This document shows, in pieces, positions 1 to 12,311 of a stretch of 64,000 nucleotides of DNA (positions are counted from its first letter, which is position 1; every line of letters starts with the position of its first letter). This DNA comes from Collybiopsis luxurians FD-317 M1 (taxonomy: Eukaryota; Basidiomycota; Agaricomycetes; Agaricales; Omphalotaceae), in NCBI GenBank assembly GCA_000827265.1, contig KN834766.1, positions 429,061 through 493,060 of the forward strand, read 5' to 3'. A program made the position numbers and the translations under genes. The notes below the pieces were generated by a model. The model was not told the origin of the DNA. It saw only the letters and a program-made list of their open reading frames with translations, and ran no database searches.

Positions 1-2345
1 AAGGGTATGAGACTACGAATCCAATTTAACCCAGGTGTATTTCGTCCTTACAATGCAAAAATCGTTTTCCTGAAGAAAGAGAAAAAGAGTTTCATGTCCA
101 AGAGCATGACGAGTCATTTGGAAGACCACATCGAGAAGAAATTGTGCTCGGACGCGGTTTGGGCTTTGACACTCGTTCAACCGGTTTTGAGGAATCCTGC
201 CGCCGCCTCTGGGGGGGGACTAGGAGAGGGGGGAGAAATGTGAATATTGGTGGAGCGGGCAGAGATCGGGAGAGAAGAAGCACGATCAGCGACATGGAGA
301 TACGGAACTCAAATGCCAGGGTTACCAGAATTCGCAGGGGAGCTATCAGCATCAGACGAGGCAAGGTTCACTTTAGAGCCAGCAAGCGTTATTGACAGAT
401 GGCAAGGTCGCAGCAGTGCGGGTAGTGATAATAAGCAATGGCATAGAAGATACAGAAGAGACGGAGGCCTCCACGAGAAGCTTTGAATAGGAACTGGAGG
501 TTGATGTCGCCAGCAGGTAGCCCGAAGACGGCGGAACTTTGGCACTAGAGCTTGCCATAGATAGCATAAAATGGATCGATAACCGAGTGAGCGAAGAGCC
601 GCTTTGCGAAACAGATGGGGGAGGATTTTCAGAGCTAGTCGGTGTTGTGTTCGGGGTGATCGATTCCGTCGACGCAGTCAGGCGTGACTCATTGTTAAAA
701 CCAAGCGAGCGTGCTATGAAATCCGAAACAGAGATTGGGGCAAAGGGCACATTCGAACCGATCTGATGGACGAGGAACGGGCTGCAAGACGGGGAGTATT
801 CGGAGCGCGCTATTTGGCAACGCGGAGGGCGAGTCGGGGTTCATTCTACCGAAACTGCGGCGAGCCTAGTAGGAGCTGCATTCAGCGGATCATTGGATGT
901 TGAATGACAAAATACTAACAGCACGTCTTTTGTCGGATCTCTTGCGTGGCTGCTGCACATGAAAACATAAGAGATCCTGCACCAAAAGGGTAGACGAACA
1001 ATACCTTGCTGAGTGCCCAAGCTATGTTACCACTCTGCGTCGTCTTGGAACTGGTTGCGGCAGTGTTGCTTTGCCCTGCAGCTATGGAGTTGGCAAAAGC
1101 CAACAGAACAGCCAGAGAACCAAAAGCCGATGCCCTAAGAGATGATGGTGTAAGAACAACTCCAGAGTATCCGGCAGGGGTCAAAATTTCAGACTTGGAG
1201 ACGAGATGAACTAAACACATGGGACGCAGGATATGTCTTTGCATGTTTCCCAAGAGCATCATCAGAGAGCTGTCCCTCCTGCTTATGATCATCGTCCGTT
1301 GCCTTTCTCTTTCCTTTGCATTCCTTGATAAACTAGATTATCAGCAGAACCGGAGCCGACAAACACAGAATAAACGTACGTTCATGACACCCTCGTTTGA
1401 TCGAGTAGCACGCTCCTCCCAGTAACTTGAGAGAAAGACGACTAGAGGCGCATAGTTCGACCAACGGCATCAATTGTTATCACCTTCGCTGAAGGTTGTG
1501 AGCTACATCCTCCACGAACGGTCCAAAGTTTGTCCGGACCAAGTCGTCAATGTTGTCACAAGGTGATTTGTCCGAGGCAAGTGCTGCAAGAAAGTCTTAG
1601 TGTTCGGAGATTATGACCTTGAGTACCTCCGCGGAAGAAAGAATTGCGGCAACAGTCTAGATGAAATCATCAGGATGGCGACTAGGGAGTAGGGTTAGAT
1701 GATTACCTTTACCTCACGTTTGTTAATATTCTTCTCCGTAGCAACCTTCTTGAAAGAGTAGTAGAGAGCGGATATACCCCTCCTTACAGTGGATTCGCTG
1801 GGACGGACAGGTGGAGCGATGTTACAAGTACATCCAACAATTCTTGTCTTGAGGAAGTCAGAGACCTTGAGATAGCGCGACTTGTGACCCATTGGGGGCG
1901 AGAAACAAAACGAGTGAAGAATTTGAGGTAACTTCGCTGGACGAGATGGTGGTCGTGATGAAGAAAGAATCAGAAAAGGCGAACAAACGGTCATCGATTT
2001 TAAAATGTTCCCACGGGTTTTAATCACGGGACCACGACGCGTCGCGTTCGTGTCGCGTTCAAATACTTCTCCAATTACTTGGGCTCACCAACATTTGGTT
2101 TTTTGAAGTGCTGGAAACACTTTGTCCATCGGGTGTAAGGAAAGAAGAGCACCCTAAAACCAAGGTCTCACATCTTTCGTCCTGCCCACCCCTGCAATTT
2201 GGCCCTTTTCCAAACTCGCCTTTCGACAGGGATTCGCTCACTATCTACAACCACAAGAAACATATAAAAGCAAGATTTTGCGTATATACTAATAGGTAAG
2301 GATCGCTACACTCCAGACTATTGCACTGACCACCCGGAGAGGTTT
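1..2345 (-). pseudogene. Decayed, diverged copy of the 25.2-27.9 kb block
   Basis: I find no intact gene here, but short stretches line up in the same order with 25.19-27.94 kb. The left edges share a run around 'gacgagtca' followed by an A/G-rich stretch. A minus-strand frame at 373-750 begins with an FAPI string also found in the minus gene at about 26.08 kb. The element GGGAC-N4-ACGCGTCGCG occurs at 2028-2046 and again at 27,612-27,630. A block with 'ttgcactg...cccggagagg' lies at 2310-2345 and at about 27,910-27,940. Several stops and frame breaks separate the similar parts, so I read this as a relic of a segmental duplication. The alignment was made by eye and the middle portion is weak. 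Confidence 0.5.
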
Positions 2346-4721
2346 CCCTTAGATCGAAGCATATACTTTCCCGCAGAAGGTCGATCGGACATTTTCATGC
2401 AGATACGTGATTGTTAAAATAATTTACAGTGATTGTTCCTATTAACTCTCATGAGTATCATGTCATCCCCATTCCCAAAATTCCGTAGATCCCTCTACGC
2501 ACTCTCGGATCCAGGTTGAAAGGCCTGCTAGATTACTTCAATGCATCCCTGCGATATGCCTCTTACCTTCCGTTCATCATGACAGATTTTTACTGGTTTA
2601 GTTTGCGTTCAGAGGTAAGACTAAGTATCTCGATTCTTGTTCCTGGGGCTCGCCGACCAATATGGAGGTGATCTGAGATAAAGTTGTTAACAATACTTAA
2701 CGGTATTTATTCTTGGTACTTGCGCAGGATCGGATTATGATTGTAACGCAATCTGCTTTGTAGAATTATCAACATGAAAACACAATCTCTACCGTAAGTG
2801 ACTTGGTCGAGCGCCAGTGTCTTAGCTAGGCGCTTGCACGTCGCGCTATGCGACGCTTCAAGTCATTCGAAAATCACGTACGTATCATGCCGTTAATTTA
2901 AAATGCCAAAACAAAGCGAAACATCTCTTTCTTGAATCTTCCACCACTATAGATTTGAGCCACTGGCTGGACTCATTCTCTTGACTCATTCTCTTGACAT
3001 ATCCTACTCTCTCTCTAGCACAGTTTCGTTGCCACTCTTTCGGTGAGATTCAGCTTGTGACCGTATTTCTTTCTTTCTAACCCACCAAAAAGTGCCACAG
3101 TACAGCGGCGTATCTGATGCGTTCGAAATCCACCAAGACAGTCAGGTTCGCCTGTACAAATTCCATTCCAACGAATGCACGTCACAGCGACTCGCGACAG
3201 ACAAACGGTAGTCAACGAAGAAAACTACGTTCCTCTGCTCAAAGGGATCGAGGTGCAGATCCCTGTTATCTCCTACTTCCGGCGAATTTAATTGTTTTGG
3301 ACTTTAGTAAACACTCTTGCATTTGTAGGAGTGCTTAATTCGTTTCTGGATAGTAGACGAATTACATCTGAGGGGAGGATTTCGAAGAGAAGCGGGCCTA
3401 AAGGTGAGCACTGGAAGGCGTATTTCGATTTCTCTTGTCCTTAGAAACAATCATATTAGTCCCCGCTTTCGCTACTGTCAGTTGCTCGTCAAAGAACACA
3501 GAGTCCAAAGCAGCCTCCTCAGCTACGACAGATGTCAGTGTTCGCCATCCGGCCAGCGTTTCGGTTTCGACTTCTGGAGCGCAGGATCACTCTTCAGCGT
3601 CTCACCTCGATGGTAGAGAGCCAGACGCATTCAATTTGAAAGGCCTATGCGAGGCTTTAACAGATTAGGACTGTTGTGTCACTCCTGTCTTCCGACTGGT
3701 TTTATACTTTGGACCGTGCTTTTTATACGTTACCCTCGCTTGTATTCTGTGTACATATTAGCCTTCTGTATGATCTTGATACCTGTATCCATAGTGGCGA
3801 AATCGATTGTATATAGAACCTTTTGTTACGCTGACTTAAACTGAGTGAAAGGGAGTATCCCTTCGTTCACTGATAAAGAATAGAATCCATTTGTAAAAGT
3901 GCGTAAAGCAGTCAGGATGTACTCGCGCTGCTGACAGAGGTGGATCGATGTAACAAAGGCGATAAACAGTGTACACATCCACGCAGTACCGGTAGTCATT
4001 CTGATATCATGGAATTATCCCTTTCATCCATGATCCTCAAAATGAAATGGAGAAGGCCGTGCTTTGCTTTGTTTGACACCGTGTACTTATCGCAGCTGCC
4101 TATGTTGCCCAGGCCTCTATAACACAGGCGTAATGGAAATAGAAAACACCAAGTATATATCGTGAAAACAGTCTCCTTCTCCAACGTCCCGACTTGACAC
4201 GAGTCCAACGAAAGCTAGCAGCCACCAAAGCTATTACACAGCTAGGGTAGGGCTCTCTAAAGACTCGTGAGAGCTTCAAACTCTTTTCTGTGTAATATCA
4301 ACTACGGCCATGAAAATCTTCCGATGATTTTCGTCCTTGATCGTCCTTATCCTTGGCAGCAAGCACCTCGACCTTTCCTTTTTCAGCCAATGCGATCGCC
4401 GGACTTCTTCTAACTTCACCCTCGAGACCGCAGACGGCGGCCGGGGAAGTCACGGTAGGATACACCATATGTCCTGTTGCGTTGCTATATACTGATACAA
4501 CAGAAAGACGATACGCATGCGCGTGCGTGCCAACCAGTCTACTTGGGTCTACTTTCGACCCTGTACTTAAGCAGTTTTATAATCCATCGAAATACAAAAT
4601 ATTCACCTACTTATCTTTTCACCTCTAGTTTTGAGGTCTCCGGCCTCCTCCTTACTCTCCTTACTCGCTGTTTTTATAAGTCATGTTTGGTCTCAACTTC
4701 GCGGTAAGCTCTCATAATTGA
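2346..4721. other. Intergenic, nothing convincing
   Basis: No reading frame here shows splice-compatible continuation, a domain or a start context that I trust. A Ser/Ala-rich plus frame at 3435-3668 resembles low-complexity surface-protein sequence but lacks an ATG-supported 5' end or a recognised partner exon. The sequence is AT-rich with scattered short repeats. Confidence 0.4.
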
Positions 4722-6104
4722 ATGCGGAAGGACTGGCTCACTGAAGTGTTACATCTACGAAAGCGCTTCACATTGTTCCTACCATTTCTTTGGTCACTCC
4801 TTCACGTCTCAGCTTTGCCTTTCGATGAGTTGACAGCGATACTTCCCCGAGCCGTAACACACATTGCGTTAGACGAAGAAACGAACGAGTTTGTCGCTTT
4901 CGAAAGAGATGGGACTCTGCACGGTCGTTATCTAGCGCATATGGAAGATTTATACCAGAGAAGGGATGACACAGCGTCCACTTGCACTAATTTGACCGTC
5001 GATGAAGCAAAGACCCGTGCGTCATGAACTGGTTTTCTTCCTCCGTACAAGTGATATCTGATTTTTGTCTTTTTTCATGCGTGTAGTGTCCGGATGGGAC
5101 GCGATTGTTCAATATGCTGACGATAACTGGGGGACGGGATCACGGTCGATTGTGACGAATCCTTCGCAAGTACGAGAACGCTTTTATTGGGATCTGCGCA
5201 TGTAATAGATCCTGAATTCTTTCAAGTATCCTGGTAGTCCTGCGGAAGTCTGCATCACGAATCAAGCAATTGAAGCGACTTTGGATGGTATAATTTCTTC
5301 CCAATCTTCTCGGAGTTTTCGACCATCAGTTCAAGATTGTTTTATTCAGGGGACCCTACTTGTGAAACTAACAATGTCACGACCTCTGGACAACTAGTTG
5401 GCACCAACGGGACCGTGGCAATCGCTGTTGCACAAGGTTACACTGCAACTGCTCAATTTACCGTCAGCAGTAAGCCACGAAAGATCACTCTGCAATTCAC
5501 ATCTAATCTTTGGTTGCATTTCTACTTTTAGCTGCAGCAACGATCGGTTTATCCGATACGATGTCGGTCTCAATCAAGATCCCCGAAGTAACTGACGTTT
5601 CGGAGAGTATAACAGTGTCTACTTCAGTAACGGATACTCAGACCAGCAGGTCAGTCTTCCATAACGTGAACTTGCCTATTCCTGATAGTTGGTTTTTCAT
5701 TCTAGTTTTTCGGCCGCGTACAGCGAGCTCACTACGGTGACTGTCACGATGACTGCTCCAGCTGGTAAGACTTGCGATGCCATCGTGAGTGATCCTTTTA
5801 CTCTTGCTTACGCGTATTGACTCTTTATTCAGTCCTCTGTCACTTCTTGCACCTTACAAGCTACCGGTGAGATCCAATACATCGCCTCGGGGTGGATTTG
5901 GTTCAATTATGACGACAAGACCCATGGACATTATAAATGTGAGCTAAAATACTCCCCTCCCTGAAAGATCTTACTTGATATCTCTCGACAGGGGCTGCCA
6001 GTCTTGAAGCGATTTTGGATGAGACTGACCGTTCGAGTTATGCGACTTTCAGAGGCTCTGTTGTTGCAGATACGCATGCCAGCTACCAGGGTACTTGCAG
6101 TTAG
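4722..6104 (+). CDS. Secreted protein of unknown function, eight exons
   Basis: Exons are 4722-5016, 5087-5169, 5227-5287, 5350-5469, 5532-5649, 5706-5784, 5833-5938 and 5992-6104, all bounded by GT...AG and in frame, giving about 324 residues. Residues 15-32 form a hydrophobic leader (FTLFLPFLWSLLHVSALP), so the product is probably secreted. The mature part is rich in Thr, Ser and Val. It has paired cysteines (DPTCETNN, CDAI...SCTL) and a C-terminal block with GWIWFNYDDKTHGHYKW and a closing QGTC. The alternating pattern suggests a beta-rich fold. I believe similar secreted proteins occur in other Agaricomycetes, but I cannot name the family and assign no activity. The first ATG is the only one that keeps the leader in frame. 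Confidence 0.8.
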
Positions 6105-8091
6105 ACCCGGTTTATATTATACTGTCTTTCTTTATATATAATACGCAGATGCAAATTTTGTTTTACTACTGGGTAGTGCATGTACGCGTTTATTTATGTA
6201 CGGAGTAAAACTACTTCGTGACTTTGAACCTTCATTATCAGTCTATATCATCGTCGATTGAATGTTACCTAAAAACGGTTTCCAGAATGGTTAATCTTGT
6301 ATTCTTAGTAAAAACATCTTACGCGTCCACCGAACGCCTTACGGGTTGCTCAACCACGTGATCGTGACCCTGTTCTCAGTGCACTGCCACAAACTGCTCT
6401 GACGGCGTTTACGAAGTTCGAACATGAGATCTACGTCAAACGAGAAGGTCGCTCCATTCAGCCCATGTGCAATCTCAATTATTGTATAGTCAAATCTAAA
6501 ACCATACACTGGCTTTCTGAAAGTGGTATCATTTAAATGGTCAACCAAGACTTCAAACAAGCTTTCTAACATTCACGCGCAGCAATCGCCGCGATGGGCT
6601 CCCAAGTCGCCAGGGTCATTGTGGAGTTACACCCTGATAATCTCCCTCACAGTACACTCGTGCGCGGCCATTTCATATGATATGTATATGGACTTTCACA
6701 GTCTTCGATTGCGATTTACCGCCCGTGACAGACGTCCTGCAAGATCCAGTGAGAGATTTTTCACCTGAGAGATCAGAAGAGATCTGAAGGATTCGATGCT
6801 CAGATTGTAAGTAAGAGGTATCAGGGTCAGCAGAAATGCTCGCTATCGAATAATCCTTACAGAGTTGTGGAGGGCTGAGATCTGAGGTCAGCGGGAGTCC
6901 GCCTCTTTGGAAGGATTCTAGGACGTGCCACACCGTGAATGGAAGGCCTAGAATGACTTCGAATGTGATAGCTGTCTTGGAATCGCTCGGTGGTGTGAAC
7001 TGTACAGGCCCAGTATTTTCCCAACAACTCTAGGTAAGAAGTTTTTTCTTCGTCAGCCCTCGGGCAACCACGAATGACGACAGGGGAAAGGTAGGTATAC
7101 TCACCGGTCATCTTCAATTCGCCTCTTAGCTTCTCATTTCCGCGGTGCATGTTCCCAGATATCGAAAGCAGAAACCTACAATCTCAAATTGTGAATCTAG
7201 TACAGGGTGAGCTGGAAAGCTCCGTAATTAAAAAGGGTCGCCTCTCGTTTGTAGTTCAATGAGCGCAGTGCTCGTGGACAGGAATATCGTTTATGAATGA
7301 GTAAAGTATAAGAAGAGGCCGATTTTTTCGAACGGACCCTCTCCTTCCATTCCCGGGGTCCGTACTTGAATTCATGCCTTACTCATCCCACATTCCTATG
7401 TACATTCTTTCAACGGAGAGATGAACTTCGCTGTACATGTTGTGCTCGCTGTCACCGTCAGCCCAGCAATTCTTATTGTATATGTGTGGTTAGTCATCTC
7501 CCGCCCTGAGTGCGCAGCAGAAATCCGATCATACGTGCCAAGGCCAATAGGCATTCAGCTTCAACGAAGTCGGTCGGGAACATCTGTCAATGTACTGAAT
7601 CATAGTTCATATAATTCCTAATAAGCATAAAGATAGATAGGTTCTACTCGGAGAACACGATGTGAATACTGCTCGATACAACGAATGCGAAATATGTCAA
7701 ATATGATGCAGCGAAAGATATAATGAAAACTGTTCGAAAGGAAGGTAGAAACTTTGAGATTCCAGAAAGAAAAGACAAAAGGAGGAGGGGGGTATCCGAG
7801 AAAAGAATGAAAAGTGACAGATGGAAATAAACTTAGGAGGCTACATGTGATACTAATAAGATTAGAAATGGTGGATACAGCGGAACGATGGAGTGACTTG
7901 GTAGCACTTGGTAAGATGAATAGAATGCGAAATGAGATGACGAGGAGAAATCCGAATGGAAAAATGAAAGGAATACGATCCGAGGCGAACGCTGATCACG
8001 CGTGTTTTTTTCAAGGGGAAGGAGGGAGCAGAGGAATAGCTGCACTCGGGAAAGATAGGAATGAGGAGATAATCTGGGTCTCGGTCTGACT
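6105..8091. other. Intergenic, nothing convincing
   Basis: Short frames on both strands (for example minus 6339-6572, plus 6523-6768, minus 6857-7150) show no domain, no consistent splice partners and no paralogue in the window. The part from 7700 to 8090 is strongly A/G-rich on the plus strand and may be the 3' region of the minus-strand gene that ends at 8092. Confidence 0.35.
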
Positions 8092-8790
8092 CTAGCACTT
8101 TGGCACTCCTTTCCCGACGATCCCGCGCATCCTCCGCCGCGCTCTGAACATCCCAAATTGTACCTGCAACGAAAGCGAAAGCCATTGTCGCCGAAAGTTT
8201 TCGTTCCGGCTGGATTTGGGACTATCATTCGGCGGGTGCATATCTATGTCACGAGTAGCCCTCGATTCCAAAGAGACTTCGGTTTCGCGTATGTCGGTAT
8301 GGCTAGCGCGCGATGGAGAAGGGGGGCATGGGGTTGTCAGAGAAGGGGAAGAGGTGAGTGATGTCAAAGAATATGGAAAGATTGGCGAATGCGGTGGAGG
8401 AGATGTAGACCGAGCCCGACGTGTATGATGGCGTGTAAGTCGAGCATGTGTATCAAAAGAATCGTATCCCTCATCGCTCGACTGAATGCACATGTCATCC
8501 TCTTCTTCATCATATCCATATCTGTACGCAGCATTCCTATTTCTCCTCTTGTAATCCCGTCTATTCCGACCATATCCCCTGCTGGACGCGGACGTGCTTG
8601 GGGACGATGTGTATGAGTGCTGAAGATCGTCCTTTGTCAACTTTGATTCAGTGATCATGGATAAAGACAAAGGAGAAGGCGGTTGAATTGACGGCTGAGG
8701 CATGTAGCTGGTTTCCAGCTCATAGCTGGAGTCATAATCGTAGTCGCCATCGTAACTCGATTCGATGTTGTTCGAGTGAGAGCTGAACAT
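8092..8790 (-). CDS. Disordered Ser/Arg/Tyr-rich protein, unknown
   Basis: A 232-residue frame starts at the ATG at 8790; the nine codons upstream lead only to GTG. It opens with MFSSHSNN, then an Asp/Tyr/Ser-rich stretch (SSYDGDYDYDSSYELE), a Ser/Pro block, an Arg/Tyr-rich patch near residue 100 (RRDYKRRNRNAAYRYGYDEE), and a second Ser/Pro block. A basic tail ends in GVPKC. Composition and codon use differ from the random frames nearby, which supports coding. No domain is recognised and the protein is probably intrinsically disordered. The last 30 residues could instead be intron read-through, since a CAG-GTAC donor lies just before them. Confidence 0.6.
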   Translation of the reverse strand: MFSSHSNNIESSYDGDYDYDSSYELETSYMPQPSIQPPSPLSLSMITESKLTKDDLQHSYTSSPSTSASSRGYGRNRRDYKRRNRNAAYRYGYDEEEDDMCIQSSDEGYDSFDTHARLTRHHTRRARSTSPPPHSPIFPYSLTSLTSSPSLTTPCPPSPSRASHTDIRETEVSLESRATRDIDMHPPNDSPKSSRNENFRRQWLSLSLQVQFGMFRARRRMRGIVGKGVPKC

Positions 8791-11700
8791 TGCGTGTGGT
8801 GTAACAACGGCGAGCACTGGATACCCAAGGATTGAGTACTGAGCGTGTTAATGGCCGGGGAACAAACGTTCTCGTTCCAACTTGAAAGCCGGAGAATGAG
8901 TGTGGGAGGACGAGGAACCACCCAACCGAACCCTGTGGGCCTTATATACAACCTGCCCGCAACACCTGTTTTGCTAGAAAGAAAGGGAGACGAATAAGGA
9001 AATACACGATGACACCACAAAGGGAACACCTTACGGCATCATTTCCTCTGCTGTCGTGGATAATTCACCGGTTCGGTTCGCTCATTAAGCAAGCTTCGAG
9101 GTAAAGCATACGGTAGATTGACACAACGTGGAAAGGGTAAGGCTATTGTATCCTGGAAAGCGCCTTCTAACCGTGCATTCCGCCTTTTTGCGTTTTGAAT
9201 GGTTCTTTGAACGACAACATGAGCGCTCGGGAGCCATGAATAAGCTCCTATCGCGATTGTTTGTTGAAATCTTTTAGAAAGCTGATTTGCGGTGCTGCGG
9301 TCGCCGCTGTGCGGTGAAAAACTATGAAGTAAGATGGAATAGCGGGAGCGAAGAAAAACGGTTTATTTCACCTGCAGTCCCCCAATCTTGGGTATATTCA
9401 GGCTACGAATACTTGTAAAGACGCAGGTCTGGATCCACAGTGTATGAATCTTCGGTCATGGTGAATCAGACCAGTTTCTAGATGTCAGTTCAACAGTAAG
9501 CAAGCACATGCACAGCACTTCAGAAAGGACCTCATCGTCGGAACAACCACCTGCGGTTTCTGCAACATGGTTTCCGAACGGTAATCACGCATCGGTGGTG
9601 TCCTTCCTCCTAGATACAGCTTCTTCTACTTTCCGGGGTGTATTAGGTGTAAGTACTGCAGAGAACTTGCTGACCCACATTGGCATGAGAAAGCATGATA
9701 GTAGACTGTTCGGGCAGTCGTGAGTCATGTTCTCCTCTAATGGCAACGGCGGTATGATAGGATCTTCACTGACGATACTACGTCGCACCCAGGCCCAAAG
9801 AATCCACGATCGCAGCCAGGAGGGCATGTAGTTTCTAGTGACGTGCGTCAGGGTTTAAGAGTATACTGAATCAAGAAAAAGGTCAACAGTACTTGCATCG
9901 AGATATTCAGCGACGGCCTAACTACATAAATGTTGGTACTCTGATTCGAGTTAACCGAGAGGGATATTCATGATACAACGACGAGGTGTAAGTATCGCGA
10001 CGGCATCGCGCTGAGCCTCACCCGAAGAATTTGTGCGCCAGACGTAAAGGGTGCTGGCCCTGTTCAAGATGAGTACATACAACAAAATGGGGTCGGCGAA
10101 ATAGGGTCGGTGTTAAACATGTGTGAATTTCCGTGATATACGCACAGATCTGGGATAAAATGAGATGAAGGATAGGCCTGGTCGACTAAACGGTTTAAAT
10201 TTACAGTTTCTAACTTGAGATGTGTAACCGGGATCGGCGACATGCGTACGGTGAATTCGGTGAAGGTGAAGATTGTAGTACCTCGATACAACCTCGATAC
10301 ACCCCAGTTTCGAGGTTAGGAGAACAACTCTATAGATGATCAGCAGTCCATCAATCAGGGGGCAGAAAGAGCGAGGGACTAACCGGCATCTACTTTGAGG
10401 GGCTTCAATAGTTCAGAGTCGCTAGAGTCTACCGTCATACAGGTCTGGTCGCACTAAACTCTCTTGCCAACAGATAACTTGATGGTTAAATCTTCTTATC
10501 AATTCGTTCTTGTAAAATCTGGCTCGCCTCCCGAAAAGCCAAACAGTGCCTCTGGAGTAACAGCTAGTCCTCGCACATCGTCTAAATGACCAAATTTCGC
10601 GACATTATGAGGCACCCAGTGAACTTTCCCGATTCGATGCAGCGCGTCCAAGTTTCAATGGCCTCTGATTATTGCAAGGGTTCATCTTCCTTGGAATCAC
10701 AGCACCTAGTCCAGACGATGACCGTAAAACCTCGTAGGACGGAAGATAGCTTGAAAACTTACCCGACTGGTCAGCTCGAAATCACATGGCCCATTCTCTC
10801 ACGGTCGCGTCAACGCGGGTCAGCCTCCCAGTACTTGGTTGGTACTTGGACAATAGTAATGAACATTTTCAGACATGAAAACCACCACAATCTGCATTCG
10901 GTATCCGATTAAAACCGCTCTTGAATTCCGCCACTTCACCACTGACGAATGCCACAGGTTGGTTCCTCGTTTTCAGGATACGTACAACAAAACACGTCGA
11001 GTCCGCCGGTTGTGTTTTACCTCTTTCACGTATCCATGAACTATAAGCTGTGATTCTCCAACGATTATCAGCTGCTACTACTCTAGCTCATTACCGTCGG
11101 TTAATCTGGTTCGTTTGCTTAGGTTGATCCTCGAGGTTAAGCGGTTCCACATACAGCCTCGAGGCTGTTGCCTCTGATTTATACACCTCGATGAGACAAG
11201 ATTTTCGATTCTTAGTATAAGTCTGTGCTTGGTCAGCTGCGTACCATGCTTTGGACCTAACTTTTCAAAGCGTCAATGAAAATTAAGGAACAAGCTCGAT
11301 GGTCGATAAGTAATCGCTCTGAACTCTGATATCGAATTGCTTCTCAGCCGCGCCCCCTCCACTGACAACAAACAGCCTTCGCACATCTAGATGAATGAAA
11401 ATCTTGGCCTTCTATTTCTCATCGTTTCCATGCATCCAGCCGCAGGCCTCGAGGATTTCTCGCTGGCCACCGAGTGTTCATCCAACATACTGCTTATTCT
11501 GAACTAAAGGTATTGCATGGTTCGTCTTTTCACTCGAAATCAGCACTAGTCCTAAGAGCAAGCGCGTGTTGCGCCACAAGTGCGCTACTGATCCCTCGTG
11601 CATCGTTCACTTGTCAACCCTTCAAGTTTAATGAATTAGATTATCAGAATATATGATGGAATTCATCACTGTTCCCGCCTCTTTGACACAAAGGCTCTTG

Positions 11701-12221
11701 AATCGGTATGATAGTAAGCCTAGGTAAGCCTGGAGACCTCGAGGCCCAATGCGAATCAATACTTTCATATTTGACTCAAATACGCCTCGAGTACTGTATC
11801 CCTTTAATGACAATGAAAGCAGTCTACAGTATACGTACCCCCTATAATCATACTCGTCATCATGTCAATCATGGAACATTATAAGTAAGCTAACTTCGTA
11901 TGTAAACTCTTTCACATCACCTTCTAGTATCTGTAGCGTTGGCAGGCCGTATGAGCGGGAAAATGTTCAAAGTTCGGGCAGAATTACTGCTTTCATAGCC
12001 CCCTGAAATGAAAGGTCGAGTCGTTCTGAATAGACATGATGCATCCAAAGTGATATCACGCCCTGGAAGAAATTTGAGTTTTCTGGACTCAGTCAGTAAC
12101 ATCGTCAGAAGGTCAAAGTCAGACCGCTGGGAAGGTTAGAAGATCTACTTGGGTGGGGAGTCCGCTAAGCGGTTACTAAGCGGCGGAACGAGAATAAAAA
12201 ATCACAATCAACACTCATCTA
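8791..12221. other. Long intergenic stretch, nothing convincing
   Basis: Several short frames (plus 9508-9723, plus 10586-10912, minus 10064-10291, minus 11917-12102) begin with ATG but have no domain, leader, splice partner or similarity elsewhere in the window. The word 'cctcgag' recurs around 11,130-11,780 without a clear period. I see no transposon ends. Confidence 0.35.
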
Positions 12222-12311
12222 TTCCGACACGGGGAATCGAACCCGAGCTATCGCGACCAGTCAAGATTGACAAATGAGAGGCGATAATGTTAGCCACTAC
12301 ACCATATCGGA
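12222..12311 (-). tRNA. tRNA-Glu (anticodon CTC) with a short intron
   Basis: On the minus strand the acceptor arm TCCGATA pairs with TGTCGGA. It is followed by a D arm (GTGT/ACAT) and an anticodon stem ATCGC/GCGAT whose loop begins CTCTCA, placing CTC at the anticodon. About 18 extra bases between the loop and the 3' half of the stem fit an intron after position 37. The T loop TTCGATT is normal, but the T stem TCGGG/CCCCG contains one C-C mismatch. It is probably a real tRNA gene, though the mismatch leaves room for a pseudogene. Confidence 0.75.

Noticed and set aside
10586..10912. Plus frame of 108 codons with ATG
   Set aside because: No dom­ain, leader, paralogue or splice partner; length is within chance for this stretch.
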